A stretch of DNA of 12,359 bases from a bacterium (lineage in GTDB: Bacteria > Planctomycetota > J058 > JAJDCP01). The notes below the pieces were generated by a model. That model ran no database searches, was not told the origin of the DNA, and saw only the letters and a list, made by a program, of their open reading frames with translations. Both the position numbers and the translations under genes were made by a program. Below, piece after piece: positions 1-6,886 of the stretch; within the stretch, counting starts at the first letter, position 1; each line of letters opens with the position of its first letter. Where the stretch lies: the NCBI GenBank assembly GCA_030428695.1, contig JAUIEM010000304.1, forward strand, positions 1 to 12,359, written 5' to 3'.

Positions 1-1284
1 CTCCGCCCCGACCACCCCGAGCAGGCTGCCGAGGGACAGCACCGCCAGCGCGACCGCGACGACCAGCCGGCGCCGACGGCGGACCCAGCGCACGACCTTG
101 CGCAGGCCGCGGCGGGGATGGGCGTGGACCCGCTCGCCGGACAGGAAGCGCAGCAGCTCGGCGTGGAGCGCCCCGGCGTCCGGGTAGCGGTCGCCGGGCA
201 GCTTCTCGATCGCCATCAGGCAGACCCGCTCGAGGGCGCCGGGCACCGCGCTGTTCAGGGCGCTCGGCGCGCGGGGCTCCTCGTCGCGGATCGCGCGCAT
301 CAGCTCGAGGACGTTGTTCGCCTGGTGCGGCGGGCGGCCGGTCAGAATCTCGTACAGGATCACCCCGAGCGCGTACACGTCCGCCGTGCGCTCGACCTGC
401 CGGCCGGCGGCCTGCTCCGGCGCCATGTAGGCCGGCGTGCCGACCGGCGCGCCGGTGCGGGTCACGCGCGACTCGTTGCGGTCGAGGTGCTTGGCGAGGC
501 CGAAGTCCATCAGGTAGGGCTGGCCCGCCCGGTCGATCATGATGTTCTCGGGCTTGATGTCGCGGTGCACGATGTCGTGGCCGTGCAGGGTGTCGACCGC
601 ATCGGCGACCGCCGCGAGCACGCGCACGCACTCGAGCAGCGAGGGGCGGTCCTGCAGGAAGCGGCGGAAGGTCACGCCGGCGACGTACTGCATCGTGTAG
701 TAGGGGCGCCCCCCGACCTTGCCGACCTCGTACAGGGCGATCAGGTTCGGGTGCCGCACCTCGGCCAGGGCGCGCGCCTCGCGCTGGAAACGCAGCCGCA
801 CCGCCTCGGTCGCCAGGGTGCCGTTGGGGATCAGCTTGAGCGCGACCTCCCGGCCGCTCTCGACATGCTCCGCGAGGTACACCACGCCCATGCCGCCGCG
901 GCCGATCTCGCGTTGGATGGTGTAGTCCCCGAAGCGCCGGGGGAGCGCGCCCTCGGCGGCCCAGTCCCCGGAGTCGCCGGACTCGACGCAGGCGAGCAGG
1001 TCGTCGGCGTGGGTGTCGAGGGGCATGCCGGGCACGTCGGTCGGCTCGTCCCCGAGCTCGGAGCGCAGGGTCGCGAGCTCCTGGGCGGGCAGCTTGCCGA
1101 GCGTCTTCAGGGTGTCGAGCAGCGAGGCGTTGCCGGCCTTCTCGATCGCCTGCTCGAGCTCCCGGCCGGAGATCCAGCCGCGCTGGAGCAGCTTCTCGAC
1201 CAGGCGCGCTTCCGGGACCTCGCCGGGCTCTGCGCCCGGGGTCCCCTCCGCTGCCACCTCCGCAGGGTCGCACGCCGTGTCCAA
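1..1284 (-). CDS. Eukaryotic-like Ser/Thr protein kinase (PknB type), membrane-anchored, 3' end cut by window
   Basis: Signalling kinase that would phosphorylate Ser/Thr of cytosolic partners. 428 codons are visible and the frame is open at the window edge. The catalytic domain spans about residues 118-390: glycine loop GRGGMG (128-133), ATP lysine in EVALK (K150), catalytic loop HRDIKPEN (D242), metal-binding DFG (D260) and APE (288-290), so it looks active. Residues 25-80 are helical, with two 'LLxxGxIsxxxLexAI'-like stretches resembling GSPII_E-N type modules (inferred). After a run of Arg/Lys (396-406) a hydrophobic segment, about 407-426, is a likely transmembrane helix; the extracytoplasmic part lies outside the window. 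The TTG start is chosen because GGAGGG sits 6 bases upstream and no better ATG precedes the kinase core. It lies 89 bases downstream of the two peptide genes on the same strand, so it may be co-transcribed with them. Confidence 0.93.
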   Translation of the reverse strand, partial: MDTACDPAEVAAEGTPGAEPGEVPEARLVEKLLQRGWISGRELEQAIEKAGNASLLDTLKTLGKLPAQELATLRSELGDEPTDVPGMPLDTHADDLLACVESGDSGDWAAEGALPRRFGDYTIQREIGRGGMGVVYLAEHVESGREVALKLIPNGTLATEAVRLRFQREARALAEVRHPNLIALYEVGKVGGRPYYTMQYVAGVTFRRFLQDRPSLLECVRVLAAVADAVDTLHGHDIVHRDIKPENIMIDRAGQPYLMDFGLAKHLDRNESRVTRTGAPVGTPAYMAPEQAAGRQVERTADVYALGVILYEILTGRPPHQANNVLELMRAIRDEEPRAPSALNSAVPGALERVCLMAIEKLPGDRYPDAGALHAELLRFLSGERVHAHPRRGLRKVVRWVRRRRRLVVAVALAVLSLGSLLGVVGAE

Positions 1285-1373
1285 GCTGATCCCTCCACTC
1301 TTGTCTTCGGTGGGAAGGGGGCGCGGACTTTACCGGTGGGGGGAGAAACTGTGGGATCGATGCTCCGCTGGTT

Positions 1374-1478
1374 TCAGCGGTAGCGGGCCTCGCCGCCGGG
1401 GTCGATGTCGGTGCCGACGCTGCAGGTGGCGCAACCGGGGCGGGTGGGTCCAGCGAGCAGGGAAGTGCGGGTACGCAT
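1374..1478 (-). CDS. Small 34-residue Cys-pair peptide, copy A
   Basis: I do not recognise this peptide. The ORF begins MRTRTSLLAGPTRPGC and continues with ATC (C16 and C19 form a CxxC), an acidic DIDPGGE turn and a basic RYR end, then TGA. A strong GGAGG lies 8 bases before the ATG, which argues for real translation. Its protein is identical to copy B, and the one coding difference is a silent Cys codon (TGC/TGT), a sign of purifying selection or recent duplication. There is no clear signal peptide. A short 6-bp hairpin (1365-1380) overlaps the stop codon without a T-run, so transcription may continue into the kinase. Possible roles are a RiPP-type precursor (Thr/Arg leader, Cys-containing core), a small metal-binding peptide or a signalling peptide; none is proven and no modification enzyme is in view. 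Confidence 0.6.
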   Translation of the reverse strand: MRTRTSLLAGPTRPGCATCSVGTDIDPGGEARYR

Positions 1479-1503
1479 GACGGTGTCCTCCGGGGAAAGG
1501 GGG

Positions 1504-1608
1504 TTAGCGGTAGCGGGCCTCGCCGCCGGGGTCGATGTCGGTGCCGACGCTACAGGTGGCGCAACCGGGGCGGGTGGGTCCAGCGAGCAGGGAAGTGCGG
1601 GTACGCAT
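1504..1608 (-). CDS. Small 34-residue Cys-pair peptide, copy B (identical protein to copy A)
   Basis: First of the tandem pair in transcription order. The protein is identical to copy A, ending in TAA instead of TGA. The ribosome site (AAGAGG, about 8 bases before ATG) is weaker than that of copy A, so the two copies could be expressed at different levels from one mRNA. It lies about 65 bases downstream of the transcript start predicted from the sigma-54-type promoter. The same frame is open further upstream on the minus strand, but that stretch has low-complexity GC-rich composition and no site comparable to this ATG, so I take the short ORF as real. Function unknown; see copy A for the alternatives. 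Confidence 0.58.
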   Translation of the reverse strand: MRTRTSLLAGPTRPGCATCSVGTDIDPGGEARYR

Positions 1609-1682
1609 GACGGTGTCCTCTTCTGGGTTGGTGGGCGGTCGTGTCGGCGAGGCGGCGTGTGCCGCGTGTCTGCCGAGGAGGG

Positions 1683-1700
1683 AAGCACGGCGCGTGCCAA
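1683..1700 (-). promoter_or_regulatory. Putative sigma-54 (-24/-12) promoter for the tandem peptide genes
   Basis: Read on the minus strand the site is TTGGCACGCGCCGTGCTT. It keeps the invariant GG and GC with exactly 10 bases between them and matches TGGCACG-N4-TTGCW with one mismatch (G for T). It predicts a transcript start near 1673 and a leader of about 65 bases to copy B. The same bases contain an inverted repeat (GCACG-gcg-CGTGC), so a repressor operator is the main alternative. Confidence 0.5.
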
Positions 1701-1842
1701 ACTGAAAACGATGTTCACTTTTTGGCCGACGGTCTCTGTTTGAGCGCCCGTCTCGTCCCGGAGCCCGCCGCCCGGGCCGCTTTCGCTTCCTCACTACTCC
1801 CGTGGGGCGCGGGCCGGGCGTCGGTCTTCGGCGCCCGGGCAT

Positions 1843-1879
1843 GTCATACGGATGCGTCCGGTCATACGTCCGCCGGACG
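1843..1879. promoter_or_regulatory. Operator or enhancer-like block: direct GTCATACG repeat plus two inverted repeats
   Basis: GTCATACG occurs at 1843-1850 and again at 1861-1868, 18 bases apart start to start. Between and beside the copies lie two dyads: CGGA-tgcg-TCCG (1849-1860) and CGTCCG-c-CGGACG (1867-1879). The block is 170-206 bases upstream of the predicted sigma-54 start, the usual range for an enhancer-binding activator, and also about 70-110 bases upstream of the gap promoter candidate, so either side could be its target. Confidence 0.4.
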
Positions 1880-1950
1880 CCGGGAGCAGACGCCCACCCC
1901 GCGCGGAGCGTCGAGCCACGGGCGGCCCGCGCTCCGACGCACAGGCATCG

Positions 1951-1980
1951 TTGGATGCGCGGGAGCCTGTAGTTTAAACT
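1951..1980 (+). promoter_or_regulatory. Putative sigma-70-type promoter for gap
   Basis: TTGGAT (1951-1956) and TAAACT (1975-1980) are separated by 18 bases, in a small AT-rich island containing the palindrome GTTTAAAC just before the gap ribosome site. The match to consensus is moderate. Confidence 0.4.
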
Positions 1981-2008
1981 AGGCAGATTCAACCCAGGAG
2001 GAAACAGC

Positions 2009-3067
2009 GTGCAACTGGTCAAGCCCTTTGTGAAGGCCGAGCGGAAGATCCGGGTAGGGATCAACGGCTTCGGGCGTATCGGACGGGTCGTGTTCCGGAT
2101 TCTCTACGAGCGCCCCGACGAGTTCGAGGTGGTCGCGGTCAACGACCTGACCAACGACCCGACCATCGAGTACCTGCTCGAGTGGGACACCACCTTCGGC
2201 CGCTTCCGCGGTGAGATCGACCCGGGCAAGCCCGAGGGCGAGTTCTTCGTCGACGGGCGGCGGGTCGCGGTGTACAGCGAGCGCGATCCCGGGAAGATCC
2301 CCTGGTCCGACCACCAGGTCGACATCGTGATGGACTCGACCGGCGTCTTCCGCGACCGCGAGAAGCTGCTGCCGCACATCGAGCAGGGCGGCGCGAAGAA
2401 GGTCGTGCTGTCGGCGCCGGCGAAGGGCCCGGTCGACCGGACCGTCGTGCTCGGCGTCAACCACGAGCAGCTGACGAAGGACGACCGCTTCGTGTCGAAC
2501 GCGTCCTGCACCACCAACTGCCTCGCGCCGATCGCGAAGATCCTGCACGAGCAGTTCGGCGGGATCATCAAGGGCTGCATGACCACCGTGCACGCCTTCA
2601 CCAACGACCAGCGCATCCTCGACCTGCCGCACAAAGACCTGCGGCGTGCGCGGGGCGCGGCGAACAACATCATCCCGACCACGACCGGCGCGGCGAAGGC
2701 CGTCGGCGTCGTGCTGCCCGAGCTCGCGGGCAGGCTGCACGGCATCTCGATGCGCGTGCCGGTGCCGGACGGCTCGATCGTCGACCTGACCTGCGAGCTC
2801 GGCGCGGACACCACCGCCGAGGCCCTGAACGCGGCCTTCAAGGCGGCGGCGGACGGCCCGCTGAAGAACCTGCTCGGCTACGTCGACAAGCCGATCGTGT
2901 CGCATGACATCGTCGGGGACTCGCACAGCAGCGTGATCGACGCCCTGTCGACCCACGTGACCGGCGGGAACATGGTCAAGGTGCTCGCCTGGTACGACAA
3001 CGAGTGGGGCTACAGCAACCGCATGTGCGACCTGATGGCCCTGATGGCCAACCTCGGCCTCGACTGA
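2009..3067 (+). CDS. gap: Type I glyceraldehyde-3-phosphate dehydrogenase
   Basis: Cytosolic glycolytic/gluconeogenic enzyme that oxidises and phosphorylates glyceraldehyde-3-phosphate to 1,3-bisphosphoglycerate with NAD+. 352 residues, complete. The Rossmann fingerprint INGFGRIGR is at residues 18-26 and is followed by VNDLTN with D46 as the likely NAD-ribose ligand. The active site SNASCTTNC places the catalytic Cys at 167, and His195 is in TVHAFTNDQ. The C-terminal WYDNEWGYSNR signature is intact. The GTG start has a near-perfect AGGAGG 7 bases upstream; it gives about 14 residues before IRVGINGFG, longer than most family members, and an internal GTG (residue 8) would give the usual length but lacks a ribosome site. 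It is apparently transcribed alone or with the next gene: a GC-rich hairpin and a 73-base gap follow. Confidence 0.98.
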   Translation: MQLVKPFVKAERKIRVGINGFGRIGRVVFRILYERPDEFEVVAVNDLTNDPTIEYLLEWDTTFGRFRGEIDPGKPEGEFFVDGRRVAVYSERDPGKIPWSDHQVDIVMDSTGVFRDREKLLPHIEQGGAKKVVLSAPAKGPVDRTVVLGVNHEQLTKDDRFVSNASCTTNCLAPIAKILHEQFGGIIKGCMTTVHAFTNDQRILDLPHKDLRRARGAANNIIPTTTGAAKAVGVVLPELAGRLHGISMRVPVPDGSIVDLTCELGADTTAEALNAAFKAAADGPLKNLLGYVDKPIVSHDIVGDSHSSVIDALSTHVTGGNMVKVLAWYDNEWGYSNRMCDLMALMANLGLD

Positions 3068-3074
3068 TCCACGC

Positions 3075-3108
3075 GCGCCGGCGGCCCGCATCTGGCGGGC
3101 GCCGGCGC
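3075..3108 (+). terminator. GC-rich hairpin after gap (terminator or processing site)
   Basis: The arm at 3075-3089 pairs with 3095-3108 (14 bp, one bulged G) around a 5-base loop. No T-run follows, so it may be a partial terminator or an mRNA-stabilising hairpin rather than a strong intrinsic terminator. Confidence 0.45.
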
Positions 3109-3140
3109 CGTTCGCCGCAGACAGAACGAAGGAGGAAATT

Positions 3141-4004
3141 GTGGGTGGAATCGGCATCTCTCTTGGAATCGAGCCCGTCGCGCCCCCGGCAGGCAAACAG
3201 AGATCGACGTCAAGGGCGCTGCACCGCGCGCTGAACAAGTCGATCCGCACCTACATCAAGCGCAGGTGCAAGGGCCCCTGGTTGCGACAGACCGCCGGCC
3301 ACTACCTCGACAAGGAGATCGCCGCGGGCTACAAGGAGGGGCTCTTCACCTGGTCCTCCTCCGAGCTGACCTGGGGCTTCCGCGACCACTCCGGGAGCTG
3401 TGGGGCCTCGAGCCACGTCTGCTACCACTGGTACGCGATGTGTCTGACCGCGCTGCGCCCCCGTTACGACAAGATGGCCGCCGTCCGGGGCTGGCGCATC
3501 ACCGCCGATCCGGCCAGCCCCGATCTGCGCCTGGTGTCGAACCGCTTCCCGATCGCGCGGATGGACCGCCGGGCGATGTGCATCCCGGCCTTCGTGCTCG
3601 GCGAGCTGCGCTGGGAGAACCAGTGGACCGGTCCGTTCTGGGATCTCGGAGCGCACCGCCCCCGGATTTCGAACATGAGCGAGGGGGCGCGCCGCAACGC
3701 CCTGTTCGCGGCCGTGACCGGGCGCTGCATGAGCAAGGTCTGCACCAGCCTGGTCGGGGGCAAGGTCTCGACCCGCTCGGTCAAGCGCTACGAGAAGGCC
3801 TGGCTGCGCACCCGCGACGAGGGCTTGCAGCAGGCCTGCCTGCGCGCCGCCCGCGAGCTCGCGAACAGCGAGTGGACCGCGAAGGACGAGCCCGTCGGAG
3901 CCCACGGCGAGGTGTGTAAGCTGCTCGCCGACTGCAAGATGCGCCCCCTCGACGTGGCGGGCTTCTGCTTCCGGGTCGCGACCCGGCTCGGACACAAGCT
4001 GTAG
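3141..4004 (+). CDS. Hypothetical Cys- and Trp-rich protein, 287 residues
   Basis: I do not recognise this family. The GTG start has AAGGAGG 5 bases upstream, the strongest ribosome site nearby. The protein is basic, with no signal peptide or clear membrane segment, so it is probably cytosolic or exported by a non-Sec route. It holds 11 Cys and 10 Trp, unusually many; clusters include GSCGASSHVCYHWYAMC (about residues 90-108), RWENQWTGPFW and GRCMSKVC, with two late pairs near EVCKLLADCK. The spacing does not match a zinc finger or Fe-S motif I know. The N-terminal 50 residues are Arg/Lys-rich. It sits between gap (73 bases upstream) and the LysM-lipase pair (139 bases downstream). A link to the lipase system is possible but unsupported. 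Base composition matches its neighbours. Confidence 0.8.
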   Translation: MGGIGISLGIEPVAPPAGKQRSTSRALHRALNKSIRTYIKRRCKGPWLRQTAGHYLDKEIAAGYKEGLFTWSSSELTWGFRDHSGSCGASSHVCYHWYAMCLTALRPRYDKMAAVRGWRITADPASPDLRLVSNRFPIARMDRRAMCIPAFVLGELRWENQWTGPFWDLGAHRPRISNMSEGARRNALFAAVTGRCMSKVCTSLVGGKVSTRSVKRYEKAWLRTRDEGLQQACLRAARELANSEWTAKDEPVGAHGEVCKLLADCKMRPLDVAGFCFRVATRLGHKL

Positions 4005-4019
4005 CGCGAGTGCGGTGCT

Positions 4020-4043
4020 GCTCGCCGGAGCGCTCGCCGGAGC
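4020..4043. repeat. Two tandem copies of the 12-mer GCTCGCCGGAGC
   Basis: Two exact, adjacent copies lie 15 bases after the stop of the preceding gene. Each copy is itself nearly self-complementary (GCTC...GAGC), so the RNA can fold into short hairpins; it may act as a weak transcript end. No T-run follows. Confidence 0.6.
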
Positions 4044-4104
4044 GGGTGTGTTACAGCGTGCGACCGGTCTCCAGTTTCCTCTCTGGCTTCGTCGAGTCTT
4101 GATG

Positions 4105-4110
4105 TAGAAT
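4105..4110 (+). promoter_or_regulatory. Candidate -10 box (TAGAAT) for the LysM-lipase operon
   Basis: TAGAAT lies in the only AT-rich stretch between the two genes, 34 bases before the start codon. No convincing -35 element is visible at 16-18 bases, so this is weak; an activator-dependent promoter is possible. Confidence 0.25.
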
Positions 4111-4143
4111 TAACGCAATCTTCATCGAGCTGGAGGCTACGCG

Positions 4144-4758
4144 ATGGGCGAGCCCACCTCCAAGATCGAGGTCACGTCCGGTTCCTCCTCCCGGGGCATC
4201 ACCTTGCGGACGGGTCGCAGCACGCGGGTGACCCTGAAGCTGCCCCGCTTCTTCTACCGCGAAGAGGACGGCGAGCCCCGGGACAGCGTCGACGAGGGCG
4301 AGCTGCACGTCGTCGGGGCCGACGGCGGTGTCGAGCACAGCTTCCCGATGCGCCCGAAGGGCCGCTGTCCGGCGGCGGACAGCGTGCTGCAGTGGGGCCA
4401 GCGCTACAAGCTGTTCGTCACCGATGAGGCGATCAACGACGACGAGCGCGCCCACCTCGCGCGGGCGGCGAGCGAAGTCGAGATCGGCTCCCGGGTCGCC
4501 GTGCCGGCGCCGGTGTGCTTCGAGTACCACTGGGAGATCGATGCCTCCGATCCCCTGTCCGCCGACGACGTGCTGACCCTCGAAGCCAGCGACGGCTCCT
4601 ACCGCGTGCGCGAACCCTTCGATCCGGCCCGGCACCGCCGCGGCGGGGCCGTGTGCTATCGCTTCTACGGCGTGCAGCCGGGAGTGCGCTACACGCTGAT
4701 CTGGGACACCGGGGAAGAGAAGATCGAGATCTTCAAAGAGCAGGAGCTCGAGCTGTGA
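4144..4758 (+). CDS. Uncharacterised beta-rich protein coupled to LysM-phospholipase D
   Basis: 204 residues with no signal peptide or membrane segment. The ATG has GGAGG 7 bases upstream. The body is made of short alternating hydrophobic strands (for example VTLKLPRFFYRE and the closing YGVQPGVRYTLIWDT), suggesting a beta-sandwich or carrier-like fold. The 'F/YGVxPGxxYTL' ending resembles, by memory only, proteins that accompany LysM domains in type VI secretion neighbourhoods. Its stop codon overlaps the next start by four bases (GTGA), so the two products are probably made in fixed proportion and may interact; chaperone/adaptor or immunity roles are both possible. No enzymatic motif was found. 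Confidence 0.85.
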   Translation: MGEPTSKIEVTSGSSSRGITLRTGRSTRVTLKLPRFFYREEDGEPRDSVDEGELHVVGADGGVEHSFPMRPKGRCPAADSVLQWGQRYKLFVTDEAINDDERAHLARAASEVEIGSRVAVPAPVCFEYHWEIDASDPLSADDVLTLEASDGSYRVREPFDPARHRRGGAVCYRFYGVQPGVRYTLIWDTGEEKIEIFKEQELEL

Positions 4759-6827
4759 GTCGCTACTACGTCGTCCAGGACGCCGACACCCTCGAGAGCA
4801 TCGCGAGCGCCCACGGCCTCGCCGTCCAGGACATCTACGGCCACGCCGAGAACGCCGCGCTGCGCGCCAAGCGCCCGGACCCGCAGGCGGTCTACCCCGG
4901 CGACCTCCTGTACCTGCCGCCGAACGCGAGCGTGCCGCCCGCGCAGCCGCCGGCCGGGGCCTCGACCATCGACCCGGCGCTCAAGGAGCGGCGCTTCGCC
5001 CAGGTGCGCTTCTTCGACATCTGGGGCCAGCCGGCCGACGAGACGACGGCGCGGCTGCTGTACTACGGCGAGGAGATCGCCGGCAGCGCGCGGCCGAACG
5101 CGATGCGCTTCCCCCTCCGCGAGGCGGGGAGCTACACCCTGGTCGTCGACTCCGAGAACCTGTTCGCGCGGGTGATGCCGTTCACCGCCAGCGAGGCGGA
5201 CCAGCCCCAGGGCGCCCTGCAGCTCGAGGGCCTGACGGACGACGACGGGGACGTCAGCACCGGCACGGTGCGCCTCGCCCGCTCGATCGCGGTCGAGCGG
5301 CGCGGCAGCCGCTCGCTGATCCGGCGCGCGGTGTACTTCATCGACGTGTACCTCGCCGATCCCTGGTTCGTCAGCGCCTCGACCCCGCCCCGCGACGGCT
5401 GCAAGGTCGAGGTGCTGGTCGATGGGGAAGAGGCCTGGGGCGCGGTCAGCGCGGAGCTGAAGAAGGCGCGGGAGAGCATCCACATCACGACCTGGATGTA
5501 CCAGTCGACGACCGAGCTCCTGCGCCCCCGGGAGCTCGAGTGGGCGCCGGCCAGCCAGCGGCGCGCCAACACCATCCACCAGATGCTGCTCGAGAGCCCG
5601 GCGCGCAAGCGGCTGCTGCTGTTCGACTGGCCGGTGCTCAGCCAGGACGACGACGTCGAAGAGCTCGCGGAGCAGGCCGGCGACAACTTCGAGGTGATGG
5701 AGCAGGCGAACCCGACCAAAGGCTCGATCTTCTGGGGCAGCAAGCCGAAGTACATCGTCGCGGCCCACCGGGCGATGCGGAAGCACGCGCTGTTCGGCTG
5801 GGGTTGGCTGCCGATCGGCTCGTACCACCAGAAGACCCTGACCGTCGACGGCCGGGTCGGCTTCTGCGGGGGCATGAACCTCAAGGAGAACGACTGGGAC
5901 ACCTCGGCCCACGACATCTACGACGCCCGGCGCTGTTCCTTCGATCGCAGCCCCGAGCACCGCAAGAAGGTGTCGCTCGGGCAGAAACGCACCGACCACG
6001 CCCCGCGCCACGACTTCATCGCCCGCATCGAGGGCCCCGCGGTCCGCGACCTCGAGTTCAACTTCAACCAGCGCTGGAACTACACGATCGAGCAGAAGGC
6101 GCGGAACTGGCAGCACGCGAGCAAGGTGGCGGAGCGGCCGCTGCCCGCGAAGGCCGGCAGCGTGCGCGCGCAGATCGTGCGGACGATGCCCGAGCCGTTC
6201 CACGAGCGCGGCATCCTCGAGGTGCACAAGCGGGCGATCGCGATGGCGCGACGGCTGATCTACGTCGAGGACCAGTACTTCCGCTCCCGCGAGCTGTCCG
6301 AGGCGATCCGCGAGGCCTGCCGCAGGACGCCGAGCCTCAAGGTCATCGTCGTCACCCCCGACCCGGGCCTCGCCTCGGTCAGCTGGACGCGCACCTGCGT
6401 CGAGATGATCCAGGAGACCTGCCGGGGCTTCTTCCCGGTGCGGCTGCAGATGTGGGACGGGGGAGAAGAGGAATACGTCCCGATCGACACGCACGCCAAG
6501 ATCATGATCGTCGACGACATCTGGTGCACGGTCGGCTCGGCCAACCTCAACGACCGCGGCATGGACTACGAGGGCGAGATCAACGTCGCCTACCTCGAGC
6601 CGGCCAACGTCAAGGCGCTGCGGCTCAAGCTCTTCCGCGAGCATCTCGAGGACGACCCGCGCCTGACCGGGGAGATCGACAACGACGTCGACATCTGGAA
6701 CCGGCACGTCAGCACGAACCGGGTGGCGGAGGAGCGCGAGGTGGCGCCGAAGAGCCGCATCTTCCCGCTCGATCTCGGCAAAGGGGTGTTCCCGAAGTGG
6801 ATGTACCCCTCGCCCGAGCTGATGTAG
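4755..6827 (+). CDS. LysM domain-phospholipase D (two HKD motifs)
   Basis: Predicted to hydrolyse phospholipid head groups, or transfer them as in cardiolipin synthase. 690 residues from the GTG that overlaps the upstream stop; an open frame extends earlier but there it only shadows the upstream gene. Residues 1-55 form a LysM module (YVVQDADTLESIA...VYPGDLLYLP), which in other proteins binds peptidoglycan or serves as an adaptor. About 75-165 is a beta domain (VRFFDIWGQP...GSYTLVV), and 215-690 is the PLD region. HKD1 is HQKTLTVD (H358, K360, D365), followed by GGMNLKEND. HKD2 is HAKIMIVD (H580, K582, D587), followed by GSANLNDRGMDYEGEINV. Both are complete, so the enzyme looks active. There is no Sec signal peptide, so if exported it would need another route such as type VI secretion; a cytosolic membrane-lipid enzyme is the alternative. 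Confidence 0.92.
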   Translation: MSRYYVVQDADTLESIASAHGLAVQDIYGHAENAALRAKRPDPQAVYPGDLLYLPPNASVPPAQPPAGASTIDPALKERRFAQVRFFDIWGQPADETTARLLYYGEEIAGSARPNAMRFPLREAGSYTLVVDSENLFARVMPFTASEADQPQGALQLEGLTDDDGDVSTGTVRLARSIAVERRGSRSLIRRAVYFIDVYLADPWFVSASTPPRDGCKVEVLVDGEEAWGAVSAELKKARESIHITTWMYQSTTELLRPRELEWAPASQRRANTIHQMLLESPARKRLLLFDWPVLSQDDDVEELAEQAGDNFEVMEQANPTKGSIFWGSKPKYIVAAHRAMRKHALFGWGWLPIGSYHQKTLTVDGRVGFCGGMNLKENDWDTSAHDIYDARRCSFDRSPEHRKKVSLGQKRTDHAPRHDFIARIEGPAVRDLEFNFNQRWNYTIEQKARNWQHASKVAERPLPAKAGSVRAQIVRTMPEPFHERGILEVHKRAIAMARRLIYVEDQYFRSRELSEAIREACRRTPSLKVIVVTPDPGLASVSWTRTCVEMIQETCRGFFPVRLQMWDGGEEEYVPIDTHAKIMIVDDIWCTVGSANLNDRGMDYEGEINVAYLEPANVKALRLKLFREHLEDDPRLTGEIDNDVDIWNRHVSTNRVAEEREVAPKSRIFPLDLGKGVFPKWMYPSPELM

Positions 6828-6843
6828 GGCCACAAAAAATCAC

Positions 6844-6872
6844 CGGGGCTTCACTTGACGGCGGAAGCCCCG
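6844..6872 (-). terminator. Hairpin with an adjacent A-run (intrinsic terminator in minus sense)
   Basis: CGGGGCTTC (6844-6852) pairs perfectly with GAAGCCCCG (6864-6872). A run of six A precedes it on plus, so a minus-strand transcript would end in hairpin then TTTTTT. As read on plus there is no T-run, yet it follows the lipase stop by 16 bases, so it may still help end that operon. Confidence 0.5.
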
Positions 6873-6886
6873 AGCCGGCCTGGCAC

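Larger units (their letters stand above)
1374..1620 (-). repeat. Tandem duplication, 117-bp units spaced 130 bp apart, each one peptide gene plus its ribosome site
   Basis: Bases 1374-1490 and 1504-1620 match at 115 of 117 positions: the stop codons differ (TGA/TAA) and position 1422/1552 is a silent change. Similarity stops sharply just upstream of the GAGGACACCGTC leader on one side and at the stop codon on the other, so the repeated unit is exactly one translatable cassette. Confidence 0.95.

Noticed and set aside
118..1383. 421-codon plus-strand open frame opposite the kinase
   Set aside because: Shadow of the kinase; the minus frame contains all kinase motifs.
1284..1608. Class III/IV lanthipeptide system (kinase-like synthetase with peptide substrates)
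   Set aside because: LanKC/LanL proteins have an N-terminal lyase before the kinase domain and a C-terminal cyclase. Here the kinase begins about residue 118 with a small helical N-terminus and is followed by a membrane helix, the layout of an ordinary PknB-type sensor kinase.
1405..1982. Overlapping plus-strand open frames (112 and 113 codons) in the peptide and intergenic region
   Set aside because: No ribosome sites and no motifs; they run through the tandem repeat and the regulatory region antisense to better-supported features.
1979..3250. 423-codon minus-strand open frame opposite gap
   Set aside because: Shadow of gap, which is unambiguous on plus.
3210..3995. 261-codon minus-strand open frame opposite the Cys/Trp-rich gene
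   Set aside because: No ribosome site, and its translation has typical antisense low-complexity composition; the plus frame has a strong ribosome site and normal composition, although it lacks a known domain, so this is the least certain strand choice in the window.
4689..6833. 714-codon minus-strand open frame across the phospholipase D gene
   Set aside because: Composition-driven shadow of the LysM-PLD gene: no domain, and the plus frame holds both HKD motifs.
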